Shown here one piece after another: positions 1-6,966 of a stretch of DNA of 64,000 bases (positions are counted from its first letter, which is position 1; every line of letters starts with the position of its first letter). The notes under the pieces were generated by a model. That model saw nothing but the letters and a program-made list of their open reading frames with translations. It did no database searches and was not told the origin of the DNA. The position numbers were made by a program, and so were the translations under genes. Source of the stretch: DATMER01 sp963741305 (GTDB lineage: Bacteria > Acidobacteriota > Thermoanaerobaculia > Multivoradales > UBA5704); assembly GCA_963741305.1 (NCBI GenBank), contig CAVUHL010000003.1, forward strand, positions 4,216,001-4,280,000. The letters run 5' to 3'.

Positions 1-1851
1 GATCGTGAACGAGCCGTTGTCCGTGGCACCGGCACCCGCAACCAGTGTATAGGTGAACGTGTCGCCCGCGTCGGGGTCGGTCGTCGAGAAGTTCCCGACG
101 GCGGTGTTCGCCGGCTGGTTCTCGGCGAGCGTGGCATTGTCGAGGGCGATGTCGGTCGGCGCCTCGTTGACGTTGTTCACCGTGATGGTGAACACCTTCT
201 CGAAGAACAGGCCACCGGCATCCGTGCTCCTCACCCGGATGCTGTAGCTCGACTTCGTCTCGAAGTCGAAAATCGCCGCGGTCTGGAGCAGGTTGCCCGC
301 GATCGTGAACGAGCCGTTGTCCGTGTCACCAGCACCCGCCACCAGCGTGTAGGTGAATGTGTCGCCGGCATCCGGGTCGGTCGTCGAGAGGGTGCCGACG
401 GTCGTGCCGGCCGCCTGGCCCTCGTCCACCGAGCTCGGGCTCAGGGCGATGTCCGTCGGCGCCTCGTTGACGTTCGTCACCGTGATCGTGAAGACCTCCT
501 CGAAGAACAGGCCCCCGGCGTCCGTGCTCCTCACCCGGATGCTGTAGCTCGACTTCGTTTCGAGGTCGAACACCGCCGCAGTCAGGAGCTGGTTGCCGGC
601 AATCGTGAACGAGCCGTTGTCCGTGTCACCCGCGCCAGCCACAAGCGTGTAGGTGAACGTATCGCCGGCATCAGGGTCCGTGGTCGTGAGCGTGCCCACC
701 ACCGTGCCGGCCGGCTGGCCCTCGTTGACCGTGGTGCTGCTCAGAGCGATGTCGGTCGGCGTCTCGTTGACGTTGTTCACCGTGACGGTGAAGGTTTTCT
801 CGAAAAACAAACCACCGCCATCTGTGCTCCTCACCCGGATGCTGTAGCTCGACTTCGTCTCGAAATCGAATATCGCCGCGGTCTGCAGCTGATTGCCCAC
901 GATGGTGAACGAGCCGTTGTCCGTGTCACCCACTCCGGCTACGAGTGTGTAGGTAAAGGTGTCACCAACGTCAGGATCCGTGGTCGAGAACGTGCCGACG
1001 GCGGTTCCAGACGCCTGGTTCTCGTCGACGGCCGAGGGGCTTAGGGTGATGTCGGTCGGCGCTTCGTTGTCGCCGGTGGCCGTGATCGTGAACACTTCCT
1101 CGAAGAAGAGCCCGCCCGAGTCCATGGAACGGATGCGGACGCTGTAGCTCGGCTGCGCCTCGAAGTCCAGGACAGCCGCGGTCTGGAGCTGATCTCCGAC
1201 AATCTGGAAGGAGGCGTTGTCCGTATCGCCCACCCCAGAGACCAGCGAGTAGGTGAACGTCTCACCGGGATCGGGATCAGTGGTCGAGAGATTGCCGACC
1301 AAAGTCCCGGCGGGCTGCCCCTCCGAGACCGTAGTGTCGTCGAGCGCGATGTCGGTTGGAGCCTGGTTCTCGATGAAATATCCGGATATGTCGATGATGA
1401 AGTGCAGTGTGCCAGTCGAGTTGTTCTGGGCCACCAGGTCCCCGCTAGCCCCTAGCTCGACCATGAGGATCATCGCCTGGTTCACCCCGCTCTTGAAGGA
1501 GAGAGAGGCGATCGCAGGAGGAGGAACTCCCGGGGCGACAGTGGCGCCGGCCGGGTACAAGCTCAGATTTCCTGAAGCCGTCGGCTGTGCCACGGTCAAG
1601 TTCAGCGCCACGGCCGCCGCGTTTGCCGGCACACCGCATGCGCCGGCGATGGTGACTGTTCGCGTATCGTTGGCAACGAGAACACCCGGAGGCACCATCC
1701 GACTGTCGTACAGCCGGCAGGGGGGAGTGCCCGTCAGCGTATAGAAATCAAGCGCCTCGGTGTCGGCCGTGGCAACCCCGGGAACCAGCACCGCCGCAAG
1801 GGCGAGGACGAGAAAGGCGATACGAGCTTCACGAGAACCAAGAAATTTCAT
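1..1851 (-). CDS. Secreted cadherin-like repeat protein (C-terminus beyond window)
   Basis: The frame is open on the minus strand from 1851 to the window edge, so the C-terminus is missing. The N-terminus is a signal peptide (hydrophobic stretch ending near GVATA). A domain of about 140 residues follows, of the kind found at the start of many secreted proteins (motifs CRLYDSR, CGVPANAAAVALNLTV). After it come at least five tandem repeats of about 100 residues, each with NEAPTDIAL, DPDxGDTFTYTLV, DNGSFTI and SYSIRVRSTD. These are cadherin-like calcium-binding adhesion modules. ATG at 1851 is preferred over ATG at 1857 because AGGAG lies six bases before it. It is probably a surface or secreted adhesin; its partner is unknown. 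Confidence 0.85.
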   Translation of the reverse strand, partial: MKFLGSREARIAFLVLALAAVLVPGVATADTEALDFYTLTGTPPCRLYDSRMVPPGVLVANDTRTVTIAGACGVPANAAAVALNLTVAQPTASGNLSLYPAGATVAPGVPPPAIASLSFKSGVNQAMILMVELGASGDLVAQNNSTGTLHFIIDISGYFIENQAPTDIALDDTTVSEGQPAGTLVGNLSTTDPDPGETFTYSLVSGVGDTDNASFQIVGDQLQTAAVLDFEAQPSYSVRIRSMDSGGLFFEEVFTITATGDNEAPTDITLSPSAVDENQASGTAVGTFSTTDPDVGDTFTYTLVAGVGDTDNGSFTIVGNQLQTAAIFDFETKSSYSIRVRSTDGGGLFFEKTFTVTVNNVNETPTDIALSSTTVNEGQPAGTVVGTLTTTDPDAGDTFTYTLVAGAGDTDNGSFTIAGNQLLTAAVFDLETKSSYSIRVRSTDAGGLFFEEVFTITVTNVNEAPTDIALSPSSVDEGQAAGTTVGTLSTTDPDAGDTFTYTLVAGAGDTDNGSFTIAGNLLQTAAIFDFETKSSYSIRVRSTDAGGLFFEKVFTITVNNVNEAPTDIALDNATLAENQPANTAVGNFSTTDPDAGDTFTYTLVAGAGATDNGSFTI

Positions 1852-1857
1852 ACTCAT

Positions 1858-2161
1858 CTCCTACTCGTCCCCTGTATGTCCGTTCGCCGCCGAAGAGAAC
1901 TCGAAGAGAAACTCCGGGCGAGGGAGCACACGACGAAGGGACCCAGACGTCTGGGGTGGATGGCGTGGCGAATCATCCGTTACACACCGTGACCCTTTTC
2001 CGATTGCCGGGGAGGGATTCACACCTCTTAGGTGGGACGACCTCCTCTGGAATATCACTCGCTTCGTGATCGGCGTTACCTTAGCACAGGCAGGGCCGCA
2101 AGTTGCGCCCGAAAGACGCATATTAAAGCTGTGGAAAATGCGCAGATTGCGCTAGGGGGGA
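1858..2161. other. Intergenic leader between rsgA and the cadherin-repeat gene
   Basis: No convincing gene is visible here. The segment lies between the stop of rsgA and the start of the cadherin-repeat gene, both on the minus strand, so it should carry the promoter of the latter. A short stem (GCGCA-gat-TGCGC, 2140-2152) followed by a T-run on the minus strand may be a weak terminator for rsgA. No clear sigma-70 promoter could be assigned by eye. Confidence 0.4.
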
Positions 2162-3244
2162 TCAGTCGCCTCGGGGCTTGAGGCGGTAGTGCTCCCGCAG
2201 GGCCTTTTGGGTGGCCTTGTTCTTCTGCTTCTCCCGCAGGCGGGCCAGCTCGTCCTGTTTGATCTGGAGCTGGTGCTGTTCGCGCAGAAGCTTGTGGTAG
2301 CTCTCCAAGCGATCGGGGGGGAGATCGCCCCGGGCCACCGCCTCGGCGATGGCGCAGCCGGGTTCGCCCTGGTGCCGGCAGTCGGAGAACCGGCAGCTCT
2401 CGGCCAGCTCTTCGATGTCCCCAAAAGTGGACTCGATCCCCTGGTCCCCTTCCCAGAGCTGAACCTCGCGCAGGCCCGGAGTGTCGATGAGGAGCCCGCC
2501 CTCGGGGAGCGACAGGAGCTCGCGGTGCGTCGTGGTGTGACGGCCCCGGTCGTCTCCCTCGCGCACTTCGCCCGTCAATTGGGCCTCCCGGCCGAGGAGG
2601 CGGTTGATCAGGGTCGACTTGCCCACGCCTGAGGAGCCGAGGAGGCTCACCGTCTCCCCCGGCTTCAGATATTGAAGGAGGGCTTCGCAGCCCTCGCCCG
2701 TCTTGGCGCTGACCCGATGGACCGGCACGCCCATGGAGACTGCCTGGGCCTCTAGCAGGCAGCGGTCGGGATCTGCACAGCGGTCCAGTTTGTTGAGGAT
2801 GACCACGGGTTTGGCGCCGCTGTCCCAGGCCGCGGTCAGATAACGCTCGATGCGCCGGGGATTGAAGTCGCCGTCGAGCCCCGAGACCAGGAAGAGCGTG
2901 TCGACGTTGGCCGCGACCACCTGCTCTTCGGTGCGATTGCCAGAGACCTTGCGCGAGAACTTCGAGCGGCGCGGGAGGATCCCGTGGATCATCCCCCTCC
3001 CCTCCCCCGTCGGGGGCCGGAAAGCCACCCAGTCGCCCACCGCGGGATATCCGGCGGAGCCGCCCGGCCCCATCAACTCGTGCCGGAGACGGCCGGCAAG
3101 ATCGGCGTAGCACTCGGCGTCACCCGTGGAGACCCGGTTGAGCCCGCGCTGCGCCACGACCCGGCCGGGGACCAGCCCCTCCGCCTTGTAGGCGTCGAAG
3201 TGCACCGCAAAGTATTCGTTCCAACCGAGTTCTTCGAGAGTCAT
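2162..3244 (-). CDS. rsgA: Small ribosomal subunit biogenesis GTPase RsgA
   Basis: RsgA is a circularly permuted GTPase that assists late 30S subunit maturation. An N-terminal OB-fold region is followed by the permuted G motifs in the expected order: NKLD (G4) near residue 150, GSSGVGKST (G1) near 205, and DTPG (G3) near 255. The C-terminal zinc-binding cluster follows (CRFSDCRHQGEPGC). At 360 residues it has the usual length. The basic C-terminal tail (KQKNKATQKALREHYR) is typical. It stands alone on the minus strand; the intergenic space upstream holds a 21-bp repeat array and the divergent copper operon promoter. Confidence 0.95.
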   Translation of the reverse strand: MTLEELGWNEYFAVHFDAYKAEGLVPGRVVAQRGLNRVSTGDAECYADLAGRLRHELMGPGGSAGYPAVGDWVAFRPPTGEGRGMIHGILPRRSKFSRKVSGNRTEEQVVAANVDTLFLVSGLDGDFNPRRIERYLTAAWDSGAKPVVILNKLDRCADPDRCLLEAQAVSMGVPVHRVSAKTGEGCEALLQYLKPGETVSLLGSSGVGKSTLINRLLGREAQLTGEVREGDDRGRHTTTHRELLSLPEGGLLIDTPGLREVQLWEGDQGIESTFGDIEELAESCRFSDCRHQGEPGCAIAEAVARGDLPPDRLESYHKLLREQHQLQIKQDELARLREKQKNKATQKALREHYRLKPRGD

Positions 3245-3291
3245 ACGCGCTCAGGAGACCCTTGGCATTGTGCCACATCAGCCGCGAGGCT

Positions 3292-3585
3292 GCCGTGCGG
3301 CAACTGGAGGATGACGTCCGGCGAATGGAGGATGGCATGCGGAAGCTGGAGGATGCCGTTCTCCAAACGGAGCACGCCACGCTCTAACCGGAGCATGCCA
3401 TCCTCCAAACAGAGCACGCCACGCTCGAACTAGAGCATGCAGTCCTCCAAACGGAGCACGCCACGCGGAAGTTGGAGGCTGCCACGCGGCAATTGGAGAA
3501 CGTTACGCGGAAACTTCCGGATGACGTCCTGCAAATGGCGGACGGCACGCTCCGGCTGTCGGATGCCACCCGGCGTTCCTCTTGC
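3292..3585. repeat. Array A: 14 units of 21 bp, intergenic
   Basis: Fourteen consecutive 21-mers stay in exact register. The commonest unit type reads GCCACGCGGAAGCTGGAG followed by GAT or similar; a second type has CTCCAAACGGAGCAC in its middle and can fold as CTCC-aaac-GGAG. A degenerate extra unit may precede it (3271-3291). One 14-base segment (GGAGGATGGCATGC, in the third unit) recurs inverted around the fifth and sixth units. In one plus frame the array reads as heptads such as AVRQLED, but it contains a stop codon (TAA in the fifth unit) and has no start. The last unit touches the copper operon promoter. Confidence 0.85.
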
Positions 3586-3610
3586 CTGAAATAGGGGAGG
3601 GGGGTATATT
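3582..3610 (+). promoter_or_regulatory. Copper operon promoter with G-tract operator
   Basis: TTGCCT (3582-3587) and TATATT (3605-3610) are separated by exactly 17 bp, a good sigma-70 promoter 51 bp before the copZ start. The spacer is filled by an A/T-flanked G-tract (ATAGGGGAGGGGGGTAT), resembling the G/C-tract operators bound by CsoR-type repressors. The operon ends with a csoR gene, so repression at this spacer and release by Cu(I) is the natural model. The promoter is seen in the sequence; operator assignment is inference. Confidence 0.65.
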
Positions 3611-3660
3611 GTTTTCCAGGTCAGCGGCCGGAATCCCCGCCGCTTGCAAGGAGGGACGGC

Positions 3661-3879
3661 ATGGAAGACCTGACGCTTCAAATCACCGGCATGAGCTGCG
3701 GGCACTGTGTGGCCCGCGTACAGAAGGCCCTGTCGAAGCTGGACGGAGTGGATGTCCGCAACGTCGGAGTGGGATCGGCGGAGATGAGCTACGACCCTTC
3801 CCGCGTCTCGCCCGGCCAGATCCTGGAGGCCGTGGACGCAGCCGGCTTCGAGCCGCACGTCGCCGGCGCGAGCGTATGA
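3661..3879 (+). CDS. copZ: Copper chaperone CopZ-like (HMA domain)
   Basis: This 72-residue protein is a single heavy-metal-associated domain with the Cu(I)-binding motif GMSCGHC at residues 10-16. CopZ proteins carry Cu(I) in the cytoplasm to the exporting P-type ATPase and to the CsoR repressor. A strong ribosome-binding site (AAGGAGGG) precedes the ATG by a few bases. It is the first gene of the operon; its stop overlaps the next start (ATGA). Confidence 0.93.
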   Translation: MEDLTLQITGMSCGHCVARVQKALSKLDGVDVRNVGVGSAEMSYDPSRVSPGQILEAVDAAGFEPHVAGASV

Positions 3880-4256
3880 CTCCCCTGGAATGGATCGTCA
3901 TCCTGGCGGGTGCCGCGGCGATCGCCTGGGTCAACTGGTACTTCTTCCTGGCCCGGCGGGGAACAGCCACTGCCCAGAGTCGCGACGGGGGGACCCAGGA
4001 GGTCACGATCACCGTCCAGGGCGGTTACGAGCCTGCCGAGGTGAAGCTCAAGAAGGGCATCCCGGCGCGGCTGGTGTTCGACCGCCAGGAGACCTCGGGC
4101 TGCTCCGAGGAGGTCGTCATCCCGGATTTTGGCGTCCGCAAGTTCCTCCCCGCATTCCAGAAGACGACGGTTGAGCTGAAACCGGAGACGGCGGGGAGCT
4201 TCGAGTTCACCTGTGGGATGAGCATGCTGCGCGGCAGGCTCGTCGTGGAGGCTTGA
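3876..4256 (+). CDS. Membrane-anchored cupredoxin-like protein
   Basis: The ATG at 3876 overlaps the copZ stop by four bases, which fixes the start and gives 126 residues. Residues about 5-25 form one membrane anchor. A compact cupredoxin-like beta domain follows, with SGCSEEVVIPDFG and the C-terminal EFTCGMSMLRG; the Cys and Met residues there are the likely copper ligands. Proteins of this type are frequent partners of copper ATPases and probably bind copper on the outer face of the inner membrane. Whether it receives copper from CopA or buffers it is not shown by sequence. Confidence 0.85.
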   Translation: MTPLEWIVILAGAAAIAWVNWYFFLARRGTATAQSRDGGTQEVTITVQGGYEPAEVKLKKGIPARLVFDRQETSGCSEEVVIPDFGVRKFLPAFQKTTVELKPETAGSFEFTCGMSMLRGRLVVEA

Positions 4257-4260
4257 GGTC

Positions 4261-6597
4261 ATGTCCAAGGTAACCATCCCCGTCAGCGGGATGACCTGCG
4301 CCAGTTGCCAGGCCGGCGTTCAAAAGAGCCTGCAGCGGCAGCCGGGCGTCGTGGATGCCTCCGTCAACCTGATGATGGGCAACGCGGCCGTGACCTACGA
4401 TCCGGCCGTGACCCGTCCCGAGGCGCTGGTCGAGGCCATCCGCGAGACTGGCTACGGCGCGGAGCTGCCAGCCGCCGAGCGCACGGCTTTCGAAGAGCAG
4501 GAGGCCCGCGACAAGGCCCAGGCCGAGGAATTCCACGAGCTGCGGCTGAAGGCGGTCGCGAGCGGCATCGCGGGCCTGACCGCAATGATGATCTCGATGC
4601 CGCTGATGGCTCCGGTAGGAGGTCATCCTCACGGTGGCCCCGTGGCCGATCCCTTCATGCGCTGGGCCATGGAATCCATGAGCCCGGCCCTGGAGCGTGC
4701 CCTCCCCTGGCTCTACCGCATCGATCCGCGGATGCTCTCGTACACGCTGCTCGTCCTGACGGCCGGGATCATGGCCTGGGCGGGACGGCACTTCTATGCC
4801 CGCGCCTGGAGCAGCTTCCGGCACCACTCGGCGGACATGAACACGCTGATCGCGGTCGGCTCGGGCGCGGCCTTCCTCTATTCCGTGCTCGCCACGGTGG
4901 TCCCCGGCTTCTTCCTTCGCCGAGGGCTTCAGCCTGACGTCTATTACGAGGCCGTGGTCATCATCATCGCCCTGATCCTCGCGGGCAACGCCCTCGAGGC
5001 CCGGGCCAAGAGCCGGACCTCCGCGGCCCTGCGCGGCCTGATCTCGCTCCAGCCGAAGACCGCCCGCGTGCTGCGAGATACCGAGGAGATCGACATCCCC
5101 GTCGAGGAAGTCCGGAGCGGCGACGCCATCGGGGTCCGGCCAGGCGAGCGGGTGCCGGTCGATGGCGAGGTCCTCTCCGGTTCGAGCGCCGTGGACGAGT
5201 CCATGCTCACCGGCGAGTCCATGCCGGTTGAGAAGGGCCCGGGCGACCGGGTCATCGGTGGCACGATCAACCGCACGGGCGCCTTCCGCTACCGGGCCAC
5301 GACGCTGGGCTCGGAGAGCATGCTCGCCCGCATCGTCCAGCTCATGCGGGAAGCCCAGGGATCCCGGGCACCGATCCAGCGCCTGGCCGACCGGATCAGC
5401 GCCGTGTTCGTACCGGTCGTGCTCCAGATCGCCATCGTCACCTTCGTGGTCTGGTTCGTGGCCACGGACTCCGCTCCGGCCGTGCGCGCCTTTGCCGCGG
5501 CGGTAGCCGTCCTCATCATCGCCTGCCCGTGCGCCATGGGCCTGGCCGTGCCGACCGCCGTCATGGTCGCGACCGGCCGGGGCGCCGAGCTGGGCGCGCT
5601 CATCAAAGGGGGCGAGGCCCTCCAGCGCGCAGGCGACATCACCCATGTCGTGCTGGACAAGACCGGCACGGTCACCGAGGGCCGGCCTACCGTGACGGAC
5701 GTGGTGACATTTGACGACAGGAAGTCCGAGGAGCTGCTGCGGCTCGTGGCCTCCTTGGAAGCCTCGTCCGAGCATCCGCTGGCCGACGCCATTGTGCGTC
5801 ACGCCCGGGACCTTGGGCTGCCCCTGGTCCAGGCCGGAGAGTTCCAGTCCGTGACCGGCCGAGGCGCGATGGGAATGGTCGATGGCGCGGCGCTCGCGGT
5901 CGGCAACGAGAGGCTGATGGCGGACTATGCCGTCCCCGTCGAGCCCCTGCAGGCCGACGCCGAGCGCCTTACCGCGCAGGGGAAGACGCCGGTTTACGTC
6001 GCTATCGACGGCAAGCTCGCCGGTCTCCTGGCCGTGGCCGATCCCATCAGGTCCACATCGAAGGAAGCGATCGCCCGCCTGAAGAGGATGGGCCTGCACG
6101 TCGTGCTCCTGACCGGCGATCATCGCCGCACGGCCGAGGCCATCGCGAGCCAGGCCGGGATCGACAGGGTCGTGGCGGGCGTGCTGCCCGAGGGCAAGGT
6201 CGAGGAGATCCGCCGGCTCCAGCAGGAGGGCGCCGTGGTTGCCATGGTGGGCGACGGCATCAACGACGCTCCGGCTCTGGCGCAGGCGGATGTGGGCATC
6301 GCCATCGGCAGCGGAACGGACATTGCCATCGAAGCGAGCGACGTGACCCTGATGCGCGGCGATCTCGGCGGCGTGGCCGATGCCATCGCCCTGTCCCGGC
6401 GGACGATGCGCACGATGAAGCAAAACCTTTTCTGGGCGTTCATCTACAACGTCGTGGGCATCCCGATTGCCGCCGGAGCGCTCTATCCCGTTTTCGGACT
6501 GTTGTTGAGCCCGATCCTCGCGAGCGCCGCCATGGCGTTCAGCTCGGTGAGCGTCGTCGCCAACAGCCTCCGCCTCCGCCGCGCGCGGTTCGCGTGA
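4261..6597 (+). CDS. copA: Cu(I)-exporting P1B-type ATPase CopA
   Basis: The 778-residue protein has one N-terminal metal-binding domain (GMTCASC, residues 10-16). The transporter core carries LTGES in the actuator domain, CPC in the transmembrane metal site (near 421), the phosphorylated DKTGT (near 466) and GDGINDAP (near 664). YN and MxxSS in the last membrane helices are the Cu(I)-selective signature. A His-rich loop (GGHPHGG) sits before the second membrane segment. It exports Cu(I) from the cytoplasm using ATP. It follows the cupredoxin gene by four bases. Confidence 0.96.
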   Translation: MSKVTIPVSGMTCASCQAGVQKSLQRQPGVVDASVNLMMGNAAVTYDPAVTRPEALVEAIRETGYGAELPAAERTAFEEQEARDKAQAEEFHELRLKAVASGIAGLTAMMISMPLMAPVGGHPHGGPVADPFMRWAMESMSPALERALPWLYRIDPRMLSYTLLVLTAGIMAWAGRHFYARAWSSFRHHSADMNTLIAVGSGAAFLYSVLATVVPGFFLRRGLQPDVYYEAVVIIIALILAGNALEARAKSRTSAALRGLISLQPKTARVLRDTEEIDIPVEEVRSGDAIGVRPGERVPVDGEVLSGSSAVDESMLTGESMPVEKGPGDRVIGGTINRTGAFRYRATTLGSESMLARIVQLMREAQGSRAPIQRLADRISAVFVPVVLQIAIVTFVVWFVATDSAPAVRAFAAAVAVLIIACPCAMGLAVPTAVMVATGRGAELGALIKGGEALQRAGDITHVVLDKTGTVTEGRPTVTDVVTFDDRKSEELLRLVASLEASSEHPLADAIVRHARDLGLPLVQAGEFQSVTGRGAMGMVDGAALAVGNERLMADYAVPVEPLQADAERLTAQGKTPVYVAIDGKLAGLLAVADPIRSTSKEAIARLKRMGLHVVLLTGDHRRTAEAIASQAGIDRVVAGVLPEGKVEEIRRLQQEGAVVAMVGDGINDAPALAQADVGIAIGSGTDIAIEASDVTLMRGDLGGVADAIALSRRTMRTMKQNLFWAFIYNVVGIPIAAGALYPVFGLLLSPILASAAMAFSSVSVVANSLRLRRARFA

Positions 6598-6613
6598 GAG
6601 AAAGGAAAAGCTA

Positions 6614-6949
6614 ATGGAACCGGAAGAGAATCACGCGGACTGCGGCTGCGGAGTGGGCGAGCGCAAGGCTGTGGGAGTGGACCCTGAGATCAAGGACAGC
6701 AACCTGAAGCGCCTCCGCCGGATCGAGGGGCAGATCCGCGGCCTTCAGAAGATGGTCGAGGAGGATCGCTACTGTCCCGACATCCTGGTGCAGGTCTCCT
6801 CCGTCCAGGAAGCCCTGCGCTCCGTGGGCCGCGAGCTCATGAGGAACCACCTGAAGCACTGCGCCACCCAGGCGATGAGAGAGGGCGGTGAGCAGTCGGA
6901 TGCAATGGTGAACGAGCTGATCGAGATGGTCTACAAGCACTCACGGTAG
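6614..6949 (+). CDS. csoR: Copper-sensing repressor CsoR
   Basis: This 111-residue all-helical protein belongs to the CsoR/RcnR/FrmR family. The metal ligands C54, H79 and C83 have the same spacing (25 and 4) as the Cu(I) site of characterised CsoR proteins, and Y53 is also kept, so copper rather than nickel or formaldehyde is predicted. The N-terminus adds a DCGCG motif that could be a further metal site. GAGAAAGGA lies before the ATG. As last gene of the operon it should repress the promoter at 3582-3610. Confidence 0.92.
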   Translation: MEPEENHADCGCGVGERKAVGVDPEIKDSNLKRLRRIEGQIRGLQKMVEEDRYCPDILVQVSSVQEALRSVGRELMRNHLKHCATQAMREGGEQSDAMVNELIEMVYKHSR

Positions 6950-6966
6950 TTCTCCCCCCTGGGAAA

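Noticed and set aside
53..1147. Series of about 64-residue plus-strand frames at 300-bp intervals
   Set aside because: They arise from the 300-bp repeats of the minus-strand cadherin-like gene.
3384..3569. Small Cys/Ser-rich protein on the minus strand over array A
   Set aside because: It only mirrors the 21-bp repeats, has no ribosome-binding site, and its residues show no family.
4207..6423. 738-residue frame antisense to copA
   Set aside because: Shadow of a gene with all P-type ATPase motifs.
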